DNA of 15,704 nucleotides, from positions 1 to 15,704 of the forward strand of contig JALHNW010000010.1 in assembly GCA_022843345.1 (NCBI GenBank). The letters run 5' to 3'. Made by a program: the position numbers and the translations under genes. The notes below the pieces were generated by a model. That model saw only the letters and a list, made by a program, of their open reading frames with translations. It was not told where the DNA came from and did no database searches. Position 1 is the first letter of the stretch; every line of letters begins with the position of its first letter. This stretch comes from Rubritepida sp. (lineage in GTDB: Bacteria; Pseudomonadota; Alphaproteobacteria; Acetobacterales; Acetobacteraceae). Below are positions 6,057 to 13,795 of the stretch, piece by piece.

Positions 6057-6521
6057 CTACAGGGCCGACGCGGCGTCCAGCACCTGGGCCGCGTGGGCCT
6101 CGGGCTTCACCTTGCGCCAGATCGCCGCGATCCGCCCGTCCTTCCCCACCAGGAAGGACGAGCGCTCCATCCCCATGTACTTGCGGCCGTACATGCTCTT
6201 CTCGACCCAGGTGCCGTAGGCCTCGGCCACCGTCTTCTCGGCATCAGACGCCAACGGGAATTGCAGGCCGTACTTCGCGGCGAACTTGCCGATCGGCCCC
6301 ATCGGGTCCGGGCTGACGCCGATCACGGTCAGGCCCAGCCCGCCCAGCTGTGGCAGCGCCTCCTGCACCCCGCAGGCCTGCTTCGTGCAGCCGGAGGTGT
6401 CGGCCTTCGGGTAGAAATAGATCAGGTAGGGGGTCCCGGCCAGGGCGGCGCTGGAGGCGCGGCCGGTGGTGGCGGGCAGGTCGAAGGCGGGGGCGGCATC
6501 GCCCACGGCAAGCTCAGGCAT
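6057..6521 (-). CDS. bcp: Thioredoxin-dependent peroxiredoxin, PrxQ/Bcp type
   Basis: Reduces hydrogen and organic hydroperoxides using thioredoxin; cytoplasmic. The 154-aa length fits the family. Y37-P38-x3-T42-x2-C45 (YPKADTSGC) is the peroxidatic site, and C50, five residues later, is the PrxQ-type resolving cysteine. The arginine in MERSSFLVGKDG is in the expected place. The frame stays open upstream to 6746, but MPELAVGDAAP is the family-like N-terminus and the ATG at 6519-6521 follows GGGAGA, so that start is chosen. It lies 52 bp downstream of the racemase-like gene on the same strand, so it may share its transcript. It ends 7 bp from the convergent 95-aa gene. Confidence 0.93.
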   Translation of the reverse strand: MPELAVGDAAPAFDLPATTGRASSAALAGTPYLIYFYPKADTSGCTKQACGVQEALPQLGGLGLTVIGVSPDPMGPIGKFAAKYGLQFPLASDAEKTVAEAYGTWVEKSMYGRKYMGMERSSFLVGKDGRIAAIWRKVKPEAHAAQVLDAASAL

Positions 6522-6573
6522 CGGCGAATCTCCCGGTCGCGGAAGCCCCAACATGCCCCGCTTTGGGAAAGCT

Positions 6574-7212
6574 TCAACCGCCCAGCAGGCGCCGCATCTT
6601 ACGCACCGCGCTGCCGGGGGTGGTGAAGGCGGGCCGCCCGGTCGCTTGCGCCACCAGCGGCGCCACATGCGCCAAGCTGAATTGGCCCAGCGCCACCGCG
6701 TCGCAGTGGCCGAGCTTCGCCCCGGCCTCGGCCACCAGCCGGTCATGCCCCGCGACGTCGCCGGCGTCCAGCGCGGCCAGCGCGCCCTCCGCCAGCATCG
6801 GCACCACCTCGATGCCTTCCGGGAACTCCGGCGGCATGGAGGACAGCGTGCCGGGGAAGGAGGCCAGCAGCCCCACCCGCCGCGCGCCGGAGGCCAGGAC
6901 CTCCTCGATCATCGCCTCGTTGGGCTTCAGCACCGGGATCGCCGGGAACTCCGCGGCCACCGCCTCGATGCACGGCCCGAAGGCGGAGCAGGTGAACAGG
7001 ATGCCCTCCGCCCCCGTGCCCACCGCGTAGCGCGACAGGGCCAGGAAGCGCCGCGTCATCGCCGGCGTCAGCGCGCCCTCCCGCGCCAGGTCGGCGGACA
7101 GGCTGTCATCCAGCAGGTTCATCAGCCGCTGCCCGGGCCAGAGCCGGGCGAAGGCGGCCTCCACCGGCGGCGGCGAGTGCCGCAGCGCGTGGATGAGCGC
7201 GATGCGCCGCAT
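6574..7212 (-). CDS. Asp/Glu/hydantoin racemase-family protein
   Basis: A 212-aa cytoplasmic protein with the two-lobed aspartate/glutamate racemase fold. N-terminal RRIALIHAL starts the first strand; residues 72-81 (LFTCSAFGPC) carry the first catalytic-type cysteine, C75; KPNEAMIEEV follows at 96-105. In classical racemases a second cysteine lies in the C-terminal lobe. Here the equivalent stretch is DAVALGQFSLA (171-181), with Gln in place of Cys, and C170 just before it. This matches my memory of an alphaproteobacterial subgroup annotated only as racemase-like, sometimes mislabelled arylsulfatase. Racemisation is therefore doubtful; a decarboxylase-, isomerase- or lyase-like reaction using one cysteine is possible. 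Its ATG overlaps the preceding stop by one base (TGATG), so it is coupled to the secreted-protein and MFS genes. Confidence 0.82.
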   Translation of the reverse strand: MRRIALIHALRHSPPPVEAAFARLWPGQRLMNLLDDSLSADLAREGALTPAMTRRFLALSRYAVGTGAEGILFTCSAFGPCIEAVAAEFPAIPVLKPNEAMIEEVLASGARRVGLLASFPGTLSSMPPEFPEGIEVVPMLAEGALAALDAGDVAGHDRLVAEAGAKLGHCDAVALGQFSLAHVAPLVAQATGRPAFTTPGSAVRKMRRLLGG

Positions 7213-7643
7213 CAGCCCTTGCAGCGCCGCAGCGGGAAGGGGAAGTCCGAACAGCCGGAAAGCACGATCTCATCCGCCCCGCGCCGCGTCACCCGCAGCA
7301 GGTCCGGGTTGCCCGAGCAGCCGAAGCCGCCCTCCGGGATCGCGCGGCCGGGCACGGGGGCGAAGCGGATCTCCACCCCGTCCGGCGTCAGCGCCACCGA
7401 TTCCACCAGCCGCTGCCGGTAGGCCACGTCGAGCGAGGAGGCCCGCATCACCACGTCCGGCGCCACGATCAGCGTCACCACGCCGAAGCAGGCCGGCCCC
7501 TCGGTGTCGGTGGCCGGGAACAGCCCGCCGGTCCAGGCGCCGAACAGGAAGCCGTGCGGCGGCAAGGGCCGCTGCGCGAGTGCGGGCGTCGCCAGCAGGC
7601 CGAGGCCCAGCAGCGGGAGGGAGCGTCGGGAAAGCGGCATCAT
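7212..7643 (-). CDS. Secreted/periplasmic protein of unknown function
   Basis: A 143-aa protein with a clear signal peptide: MMPLSRRS, a hydrophobic core (LPLLGLGLLATP) and an ALA-Q cleavage site after residue 23. The mature part is about 120 aa, with four cysteines (C52, C109, C131, C141) that could form two disulfides, and the motif FGAWTGGLFP near its start. I do not recognise the family. There is no lipobox cysteine, so it should be soluble in the periplasm or exported. The start is the first of two adjacent ATGs (7641-7643), overlapping the MFS stop as ATGA; the second ATG (7638-7640) is equally possible. Its stop shares one base with the racemase-family start, so all three genes are translationally coupled. 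Confidence 0.78.
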   Translation of the reverse strand: MMPLSRRSLPLLGLGLLATPALAQRPLPPHGFLFGAWTGGLFPATDTEGPACFGVVTLIVAPDVVMRASSLDVAYRQRLVESVALTPDGVEIRFAPVPGRAIPEGGFGCSGNPDLLRVTRRGADEIVLSGCSDFPFPLRRCKG

Positions 7644-8845
7644 GCCGCCTTCGTAGCAGGGGCCGGCGCCGGCGTCATGCCGTCGCGCACCGGCAGGTGC
7701 ACCAGCGCCGCGAAGGCGGCAGCGGCGATGGAGACCGACCACATCAGGTCGTAGGAGCCTGTGCGGTCGAAGATCAGCCCGCCCAGGAAGGCCCCGGTGA
7801 AGCCGCCGACCTGATGCCCCAGGAAGACCAGCCCGAAGATCGTCGCCAGCCAGCGCGTGCCGAAGTTGCGCGCGACCAGCGCCACCGTCGGCGGCACGGT
7901 GGACAGCCAAAGCAGCCCCATGATGGCCGAGAAGCCCAGCACGGTCAGCGCCGTCTTCTCCACCAGCATGAAGCCCGCCATGAGCACGCCGCGCGAGGCG
8001 TAGATCAGCACCAGCAGCTCCCGCCGCTTCCAGCGCGAGGACAGCTCCCCCGCCCCCAGCGAGCCCACCACGTTGAACAGCCCGATCAGCGCGATCGCCC
8101 CCGCCCCCACCGCGGCCGGCAGGTGGCAGGACGCCACGAACCCCGGCAGGTGCACGGACAGGAAGGAGACATGCACCCCGCAGACGAAGAAGCCGAAGAA
8201 CAGGTACCAGAAGGTCGGCGTGCCCAGCGCGCGCTTCAACGCGGCACCCGCGCTCTCCTCCACCACGCCCGGCTTGGGCGGGGCCGGCGCGTCGGCCAGC
8301 GGCAGGGCGAGCGGGATCATCAGCAGCGCGGCACCCGCCATCAGCATCAGCGCCCCCTGCCAGCCCCATTGCAGGATGCCGAGCTGCGCCAGCGGCACCA
8401 CCAGGAACTGCCCGAAGCTGCTGCCCGCGGTGCCCAGCCCCACGGCCCGCCCGCGCTGCTCCTCCGGCAGCAGCCGGGTCAGCGAGGCGATGATCACCGG
8501 CATCCCGGCCGCCGACACCGCCACCCCCATCACCAGCCCGGCGAAGAAGGTGAACAGCCCCAGCCCCTCGCTGAGCGCCATTCCCAGGATGCCCAGCGCG
8601 TAGAGCGACGCCCCGCCCATGATGACGCGCCGCCCGCCGATCCGGTCGGCGATCTGCCCGCAGATCGGCTGCGAGACGCCGTTCAGCAGCACCTGGAGCG
8701 CGATGGCGAAGGCGAAGCCCGAGGCGCTCCAGGCATGGGCCGCGGTCATCGGCGCCAGGAACAGCCCGAAGCTCTGGCGCAGCCCCATGGCGAGGGCGGC
8801 GCACAGCACGGCGCAGGTCATCAGCAGGGCGGCGGGGCGGGTCAT
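7640..8845 (-). CDS. Major facilitator superfamily transporter
   Basis: A 401-aa integral inner-membrane protein with about 12 hydrophobic segments in two halves separated by a hydrophilic loop at about residues 185-210 (DAPAPPKPGVVEES). The loop-2/3 signature is GQIADRIGGRRVIMGG at about residues 63-78, a form of MFS motif A. The N-terminus (GLRQSFGLFLAPM) resembles the oxalate/formate- and monocarboxylate-transporter-like branch, but the substrate cannot be read from sequence. The start ATG is at 8843-8845; in-frame sequence further upstream overlaps queA and is a shadow. No strong Shine-Dalgarno is visible. It is the first gene of the minus-strand group and its stop overlaps the next start. 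Coupling to a racemase-family enzyme suggests uptake or efflux of a small organic acid or amino-acid-like compound, which is inference. Confidence 0.9.
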   Translation of the reverse strand: MTRPAALLMTCAVLCAALAMGLRQSFGLFLAPMTAAHAWSASGFAFAIALQVLLNGVSQPICGQIADRIGGRRVIMGGASLYALGILGMALSEGLGLFTFFAGLVMGVAVSAAGMPVIIASLTRLLPEEQRGRAVGLGTAGSSFGQFLVVPLAQLGILQWGWQGALMLMAGAALLMIPLALPLADAPAPPKPGVVEESAGAALKRALGTPTFWYLFFGFFVCGVHVSFLSVHLPGFVASCHLPAAVGAGAIALIGLFNVVGSLGAGELSSRWKRRELLVLIYASRGVLMAGFMLVEKTALTVLGFSAIMGLLWLSTVPPTVALVARNFGTRWLATIFGLVFLGHQVGGFTGAFLGGLIFDRTGSYDLMWSVSIAAAAFAALVHLPVRDGMTPAPAPATKAA

Positions 8846-8895
8846 GGCCGCGCAGCGTTGCACAAGGGCCCCGCCCGCGCTACGGCCCGCCGGCC
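8846..8895. promoter_or_regulatory. 50-bp divergent intergenic region (MFS / queA)
   Basis: This very short region must hold or border both divergent promoters. On the plus strand TTGCAC at 8858-8863 is followed 17 nt later by TACGGC at 8881, a weak -10. If used, transcription would start almost at the queA ATG (8896), giving a near-leaderless mRNA, consistent with the lack of a Shine-Dalgarno there. No clear minus-strand promoter was seen. Confidence 0.25.
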
Positions 8896-9945
8896 ATGGC
8901 GCACACCCTCGCCGATTTCGACTTCGCCCTGCCCGAGGCGCTGATCGCCCAGGAACCCGCGCGCCCGCGCGACTCCGCGCGGCTGCTGGTGCTGCGCGAC
9001 CCCATCGAGGACCGGGGCATCCTGGACCTGCCCGCATACCTGCGCCCCGGCGACGTGATGGTGGTGAACGACACCCGCGTGATCCCGGCCCGGCTGCGCG
9101 CCACGCGCGGCGAGGCGCGCATCGAGATCCTGCTGAACCGCGCCGAGGGCGACGGCACTTGGCACGCCCTGCTGCGCAACGCGCGCCGCGTGCGCGTGGG
9201 CGACACGCTCGCCATCGAAAGCAGCAACGCCACCGCCCGCGTGCTCTCCAAGCCCGATGGCGGCACCGCCATCCTCCATTTCGGCACGGACCCGACCGCC
9301 CTGGAACGCGCGCTGGAAACCGCGGGCGAGATGCCCCTGCCCCCCTACATCCACCGCGACGCCCCCCGCGGCGCCGACCGCGCCGACTACCAGACGCTGT
9401 TCGCCGCAAGGCCCGGCGCGGTGGCCGCCCCCACCGCCAGCCTGCACTTCACGCCCAGGCTGATGGAGGCGCTGGAGGCGCGGGGCGTGGGGCGCGCCAC
9501 CGTCACGCTGCATGTCGGCGCCGGCACCTTCCTGCCGGTGCGCGACGGCGACATCGCGGCGCACCGCCTGCACCATGAATGGTGCGAGCTGACGCCGGAG
9601 GCCGCGGCCACGATCAACGCCGCCCGCGCCGAGGGCCGCCGCATCCTTTGCTGCGGGACCACCGCGCTGCGCCTGCTGGAGACGGCCGCCATGGGCATCG
9701 CGGACCGCCGCGCGCCCATCCCGCCCTTCCGCGGCCTGACCGACATCTTCATCCGCCCCGGATTCACCTTCCGGGCCGCCGACCTGCTGCTGACCAATTT
9801 CCACCTGCCGAAATCCACCCTGCTGATGCTGGTCGCCGCCTTCGCGGGGCTGGGGCGCATCCAGGCCGCCTACGCCCACGCCGTCGCGCAGGGCTACCGC
9901 TTCTTCTCCTACGGCGACGCCACCTTGCTGGAGCGCGCCCCGTGA
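8896..9945 (+). CDS. queA: S-adenosylmethionine:tRNA ribosyltransferase-isomerase (QueA)
   Basis: Transfers and isomerises the ribosyl group of SAM onto preQ1 at tRNA position 34 to give epoxyqueuosine; cytoplasmic, penultimate step of queuosine synthesis. At 349 aa it is full length. The N-terminus ([29 protein letters not shown]) and the inner motifs [55 protein letters not shown] and [17 protein letters not shown] are diagnostic. ATG at 8896 matches the family start; no good ribosome-binding site precedes it. It is the first gene of a queA-tgt-queF operon: its TGA (9943-9945) overlaps the GTG start of tgt. It is divergent from the MFS gene. Confidence 0.97.
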   Translation: MAHTLADFDFALPEALIAQEPARPRDSARLLVLRDPIEDRGILDLPAYLRPGDVMVVNDTRVIPARLRATRGEARIEILLNRAEGDGTWHALLRNARRVRVGDTLAIESSNATARVLSKPDGGTAILHFGTDPTALERALETAGEMPLPPYIHRDAPRGADRADYQTLFAARPGAVAAPTASLHFTPRLMEALEARGVGRATVTLHVGAGTFLPVRDGDIAAHRLHHEWCELTPEAAATINAARAEGRRILCCGTTALRLLETAAMGIADRRAPIPPFRGLTDIFIRPGFTFRAADLLLTNFHLPKSTLLMLVAAFAGLGRIQAAYAHAVAQGYRFFSYGDATLLERAP

Positions 9946-11054
9946 CCCTGCGCTGGACCCCGCACGCCACCGACGGCCAGGCCCGCGCCGGCATGCTGCA
10001 CACCGCCCATGGCGAGGTGCCCACCCCGGTCTTCATGCCCGTCGGCACCGCCGGCACGGTGAAGGGCATGACGGCGGACGGCGTGCGCGCCACGGGCGCG
10101 CGCATGGTGCTGGGCAACACCTACCACCTTATGCTGCGCCCCGGTGCCGAGCGCGTGGCGCGCCTGGGCGGGCTGCACGCGCTGATGGACTGGCGCGGCC
10201 CGATCCTGACCGATTCCGGAGGCTTCCAGGTCATGTCGCTCGCCGGGTTGCGGAAGATGGACGAGGACGGCGTCACCTTCCGCTCCCATGTGGACGGTTC
10301 GAAGCACCGGCTGACGCCCGAGCGCTCCATCGAGATCCAGCACCTGCTGGGCGCCGACGTGACCATGTGCTTCGACGAATGCACCCCCTTCCCGGCGACC
10401 CATGACGAGGCGGCGAAGTCCATGCGCCTGTCCATGCGCTGGGCCGCCCGCTCCCGCGCCGCCTTCGTGCCGCGCGAGGGGCACGGGTTGTTCGGCATCG
10501 TCCAGGGCAGCACCTACGAGGAGCTGCGGGCCGAAAGCGTCGCCGCACTCTCGGCCATCGGCTTCGAGGGCTACGCCATCGGCGGGCTGGCGGTCGGCGA
10601 GGGGCAGGAGGCGATGTTCCGCGTGCTGGACTTCACCGCGCCCATGCTGCCGGCGGACCGGCCGCGCTACCTGATGGGCGTGGGCATGCCCGCCGACCTG
10701 CTGGGCGCGGTGCGCCGCGGCGTGGACATGTTCGACTGCGTGATCCCCACCCGCTCCGGGCGCATGGGCCGCGCCTACACCTCGCGCGGGGCGCTGAACC
10801 TGCGCAACGCCCGCCACGCCGAGGACGCCTCGCCGCTGGACCCCGCCTGCGCCTGCCCGGCTTGCCGCAGCCATTCGCGCGCCTACATCCACCACCTGAT
10901 CAAGTGCGACGAGATGCTGGGGCCGATCCTGCTGACCTGGCACAACATCCAGTACTACCAGGACCTCATGGGCCGCATGCGCGCCGCCATCCTCGAAGGC
11001 CGCTTCGAGGCGGAGGCGGCCGCCATCGAGGCCGATTGGAACACCCCCGCATGA
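9942..11054 (+). CDS. tgt: tRNA-guanine transglycosylase
   Basis: Exchanges guanine-34 in the GUN-anticodon tRNAs (Asp, Asn, His, Tyr) for preQ1; cytoplasmic TIM-barrel enzyme. The GTG start at 9942 overlaps the queA stop (GTGA) and gives 370 aa, the usual length. D91 (TDSGGFQ) and D145 (CFDEC) line the base pocket; D265 ([10 protein letters not shown]) is the nucleophile. The zinc site is C303, C305, C308 (ACACPAC) and H334 (TWHN). All sit at constant offsets from the Zymomonas enzyme residues as I remember them. The frame is open upstream to 9579, but that part lies inside queA. The stop TGA (11052-11054) overlaps the queF ATG. Confidence 0.97.
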   Translation: MTLRWTPHATDGQARAGMLHTAHGEVPTPVFMPVGTAGTVKGMTADGVRATGARMVLGNTYHLMLRPGAERVARLGGLHALMDWRGPILTDSGGFQVMSLAGLRKMDEDGVTFRSHVDGSKHRLTPERSIEIQHLLGADVTMCFDECTPFPATHDEAAKSMRLSMRWAARSRAAFVPREGHGLFGIVQGSTYEELRAESVAALSAIGFEGYAIGGLAVGEGQEAMFRVLDFTAPMLPADRPRYLMGVGMPADLLGAVRRGVDMFDCVIPTRSGRMGRAYTSRGALNLRNARHAEDASPLDPACACPACRSHSRAYIHHLIKCDEMLGPILLTWHNIQYYQDLMGRMRAAILEGRFEAEAAAIEADWNTPA

Positions 11055-11509
11055 CCGAAATCTCCGCCCTCACCATGCTCGGCCAGCCCACGCCGCAGCC
11101 CGCCTCGCCGGAGGAGGCGGTGCTGGAGCGCGTGCCGAACCCCGAGCCGGGCATGGCCTACTGCATCCGCTTCGCGGCGCCCGAGTTCACCTCGCTCTGC
11201 CCGCTGACCGGCCAGCCGGACTTCGCGCACCTGGTGCTGGACTACGTGCCCGGCGCCTGGATCGTGGAGTCCAAGAGCCTGAAGCTGTTCCTGGGGAGCT
11301 TCCGCAACCACGGCGCCTTCCACGAGCAATGCACGCTCCTGATCGCCAAGCGCCTCATCGCCCTGCTGGAGCCCGCCTGGCTGCGGATCGGCGGCTACTG
11401 GTACCCGCGCGGCGGCATCCCGATCGACGTCTTCTTCCAGACGGGCGAGCCGCCGAAGGGCGCCTGGATCCCCGAGCAGGGCGTGGCCCCCTATCGCGGC
11501 CGCGGCTGA
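11051..11509 (+). CDS. queF: NADPH-dependent 7-cyano-7-deazaguanine reductase (type I QueF)
   Basis: Reduces the nitrile of preQ0 to the amine preQ1, the substrate of Tgt; cytoplasmic, tunnelling-fold family. The 152-aa product is the short single-domain (type I) form. The catalytic C50 and D57 are in [12 protein letters not shown], and E92 (FHEQC) is the substrate-binding Glu. The QueF motif ESKSLKLFL is at residues 73-81. The start is ATG at 11051, coupled to tgt through ATGA. The genes making preQ0 (queC, queD, queE) are not in the window, so they lie elsewhere or preQ0 is salvaged. Confidence 0.96.
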   Translation: MTEISALTMLGQPTPQPASPEEAVLERVPNPEPGMAYCIRFAAPEFTSLCPLTGQPDFAHLVLDYVPGAWIVESKSLKLFLGSFRNHGAFHEQCTLLIAKRLIALLEPAWLRIGGYWYPRGGIPIDVFFQTGEPPKGAWIPEQGVAPYRGRG

Positions 11510-11546
11510 CGCGACCCGGCTTGCAAAACGGCGCCAAAAGGAGCAC

Positions 11547-11570
11547 ATGCGGCGCGAGTTGACGACCTGA
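11547..11570 (+). CDS. Candidate 7-codon leader ORF upstream of fusA
   Basis: AAAAGGAG (11536-11543) is the best Shine-Dalgarno in the interval; three bases later an ATG opens MRRELTT followed by TGA at 11568-11570. The ORF ends 17 nt before the hairpin at 11587-11620. The layout resembles a leader peptide, but the ribosome-binding spacing is short, the peptide has no obvious sensing codons, and chance is a fair explanation. Confidence 0.2.
   Translation: MRRELTT
11559..11564 (+). promoter_or_regulatory. Possible -35 element for fusA
   Basis: TTGACG matches the -35 consensus at 5 of 6 positions, but no recognisable -10 lies 16-18 nt downstream (11581-11588 is CTTCCGGG). It also falls within the candidate leader ORF, so both cannot be used in the same way. 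The fusA promoter is not securely located. Confidence 0.2.
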
Positions 11571-11586
11571 ACCAGATTCACTTCCG

Positions 11587-11620
11587 GGCAGGCGGGGTCC
11601 ATCCATGGCCCCGGCCTGCC
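11587..11620 (+). other. Leader hairpin immediately upstream of the fusA ribosome-binding site
   Basis: GGCAGGC (11587-11593) pairs with GCCTGCC (11614-11620). After a bulged G11613 the stem continues as GGGG (11594-11597) with CCCC (11609-11612), giving at least 11 GC-rich pairs. It ends 9 nt before the GGAGG at 11630-11634. There is no T-run, so it is more likely a leader structure affecting mRNA stability or translation than a terminator of queF. Confidence 0.45.
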
Positions 11621-11640
11621 TTGCCGCATGGAGGCCCGAC

Positions 11641-13722
11641 GTGGCGCGAACCGACCTCAAGCTGATCCGCAACATCGGCATCACGGCGCATATCGACGCC
11701 GGGAAGACCACCACGACGGAGCGAATCCTCTACTACACCGGCAAGTCGCACAAGATCGGCGAGGTGCACGACGGCAACACCACGACCGACTACATGGAGC
11801 AGGAGCGCGAGCGGGGGATCACCATCACCTCGGCGGCCGTGACCGCCGTGTGGAACGACCACCGCATCAACGTGATCGACACCCCCGGCCACATCGACTT
11901 CAACATCGAGGTGAACCGCTCGCTGCGCGTGCTGGACGGCGCGGTGTTCATCATCGAGGGCGTGGCCGGCGTGCAGCCGCAGTCCGAGACCAACTGGCGC
12001 CTGGCCGACCGCTACAACGTGCCGCGCATCATCTTCATCAACAAGCTCGACCGCACCGGCGCCGACTTCTACAAGGCCGCCGACACGCTGACGGAGAAGC
12101 TGGGCATCAACTGGGTCGCCCTGCAGCTGCCCATCGGCATCGAGGACGGGCTGAAGGGCGTCGTGGACCTCGTCGAGATGAAGGCGCTGATCTGGGAAGG
12201 CGACGAGCTGGGCGCCAAGTACCACGAGGCCCCGATCCCCGCCGACATGGCCGACAAGGTGGCCGAGTTCCGCCAGAAGCTGCTCGACACCGCGGTCGGC
12301 ATCGACGAGACGGCGATGGAGGAATACTTCGCCGACGGCGACGTGTCGGTGGAGACGCTGAAGCGCTGCATCAAGAAGGGCACCATCACGGGCCAGTTCC
12401 GCCCCGTCTTCTGCGGCTCCGCCTTCAAGAACAAGGGCGTGCAGCCCCTGCTGGACGGCGTCGTGGACTACCTGCCCTCCCCGGTGGACATCGAGGGCAT
12501 CAAGGTCGCCCCCGAGGAGGGCGCCGACGAGGATGCCGATGTCCGCGTGATCCCGGCGCAGGAGGACGCGCCCTTCGCCGGCCTCGCCTTCAAGATCATC
12601 AACGACAAGTACGGCAACCTGACCTTCGTGCGCGTGTACCGCGGCGTGCTGAAGCAGGGCGACATGGTGATGAACACCACCAAGGGCCACCGCGAGCGGA
12701 TCGGGCGCATGTTCCAGATGCACGCCGACAAGCGCGAGGAGATCAAGGAGGTCGTCGCCGGCGACATCGCCGCCTTCGTCGGCCTGAAGGACACCGGCAC
12801 GGGTGACACCCTGGCCTCCTCCGACGACCCGGTGGTGCTGGAGCGCATGGCCTTCCCGGTCCCGGTCATCGACATCTCGGTGGAGCCGAAGACCAAGGAG
12901 GCCGTCGAGAAGATGACGATCGGCCTGGGCAAGCTGGCCGGCGAGGACCCCTCGCTGCGCGTCAAGACCGACCAGGAGACCGGCCAGGTCATCCTGTCTG
13001 GCATGGGCGAGCTGCACCTCGAGATCATCGTGGACCGCCTGCGCCGCGAGTACAACGTGGACTGCAACATCGGCGCGCCGCAGGTGGCCTATCGCGAGAC
13101 GATCACCAAGCCGCACACCGAGACCTACACCCACAAGAAGCAGTCCGGCGGCTCGGGCCAGTACGCCGAGGTGAAGATCGTCTTCGAGCCGAAGGAGCGC
13201 AACACGGGCATCGAGTTCGTGAACGGCGTCGTCGGCGGCTCGGTGCCGAAGGAATACATCCCGGCGGTCGACAAGGGCATCAAGGTGCAGGCCGACACCG
13301 GCGTGCTGGCCGGCTTCCCGACGGTGGACTTCAAGTACTCCCTGGTGGACGGCAAGTACCACGACGTGGACTCCAGCGCGCTGGCGTTCGAGATCGCGGC
13401 CAAGGCCTGCTTCCGCGAGGGCATGAAGAAGGCCGGCCCGGTGATCCTGGAGCCGATCATGGACGTGGAGGTGACCACCCCGCAGGACCATGTCGGCGAC
13501 GTGGTGGGCGACCTCAACCGCCGCCGCGGCGTCATCCAGTCGCAGGACATGGCGGGCACCTCGGTGATCGTGCGCGCCCACGTCCCGCTGAAGGAGATGT
13601 TCGGCTACATCTCCAACCTGCGCGGCATGACGAAGGGGCGCGCCTCCTTCTCCATGCAGTTCCACCACTACGATCCCGTGCCGCGCAACGTGGCGGACGA
13701 GATCATGAAGGCCGCCGGCTGA
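11641..13722 (+). CDS. fusA: Translation elongation factor G
   Basis: GTPase that moves tRNA and mRNA through the ribosome and, with RRF, helps recycle it. GTG at 11641 with GGAGG at 11630-11634 gives 693 aa, the normal size; the frame is open back to 11605 but that start lacks a ribosome-binding site. G motifs: G1 AHIDAGKT (16-23), G2 RGITI (58-62), G3 DTPGH (80-84), G4 NKLD (134-137), G5 SAF (260-262). Domains II-V are intact, including [13 protein letters not shown] and the tail segment [20 protein letters not shown]. Several positions differ from usual str-operon [17 protein letters not shown] where AATMDWMEQEQERG is common, and [10 protein letters not shown] rather than NKMDRxGA. No rpsL, rpsG or tuf is adjacent. 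It may be the only EF-G relocated, or a second paralogue. Confidence 0.95.
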   Translation: MARTDLKLIRNIGITAHIDAGKTTTTERILYYTGKSHKIGEVHDGNTTTDYMEQERERGITITSAAVTAVWNDHRINVIDTPGHIDFNIEVNRSLRVLDGAVFIIEGVAGVQPQSETNWRLADRYNVPRIIFINKLDRTGADFYKAADTLTEKLGINWVALQLPIGIEDGLKGVVDLVEMKALIWEGDELGAKYHEAPIPADMADKVAEFRQKLLDTAVGIDETAMEEYFADGDVSVETLKRCIKKGTITGQFRPVFCGSAFKNKGVQPLLDGVVDYLPSPVDIEGIKVAPEEGADEDADVRVIPAQEDAPFAGLAFKIINDKYGNLTFVRVYRGVLKQGDMVMNTTKGHRERIGRMFQMHADKREEIKEVVAGDIAAFVGLKDTGTGDTLASSDDPVVLERMAFPVPVIDISVEPKTKEAVEKMTIGLGKLAGEDPSLRVKTDQETGQVILSGMGELHLEIIVDRLRREYNVDCNIGAPQVAYRETITKPHTETYTHKKQSGGSGQYAEVKIVFEPKERNTGIEFVNGVVGGSVPKEYIPAVDKGIKVQADTGVLAGFPTVDFKYSLVDGKYHDVDSSALAFEIAAKACFREGMKKAGPVILEPIMDVEVTTPQDHVGDVVGDLNRRRGVIQSQDMAGTSVIVRAHVPLKEMFGYISNLRGMTKGRASFSMQFHHYDPVPRNVADEIMKAAG

Positions 13723-13746
13723 CCGCAGCCTGACGGCACCATGACA

Positions 13747-13779
13747 GGGGGCGGCTCCGGCGACGGGGCCGCCCCTTTT
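13747..13779 (+). terminator. Rho-independent terminator of fusA
   Basis: GGGGCGGC (13748-13755) pairs perfectly with GCCGCCCC (13768-13775). Inner pairs U-G, C-G and C-G extend the stem to 11 pairs around a 6-nt loop, and TTTT follows at 13776-13779. It begins 24 nt after the fusA stop, which is textbook placement. Confidence 0.88.
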
Positions 13780-13795
13780 CGCGTATGGTGGCGCC

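Noticed and set aside
6560..6572. Small hairpin GCTTT-GGG-AAAGC after the racemase-family stop
   Set aside because: Only a 5-bp stem with no T-run on the minus strand; too weak to call a terminator.
7193..8944. Plus-strand open frame (583 codons) opposite the MFS gene
   Set aside because: Arg/Gln/His-rich composition typical of antisense shadows; the MFS frame shows proper membrane segments.
11605..11640. In-frame ATG at 11605 as fusA start
   Set aside because: The extra residues do not resemble EF-G, the ATG lies in the leader hairpin, and GTG 11641 has a well-placed GGAGG.
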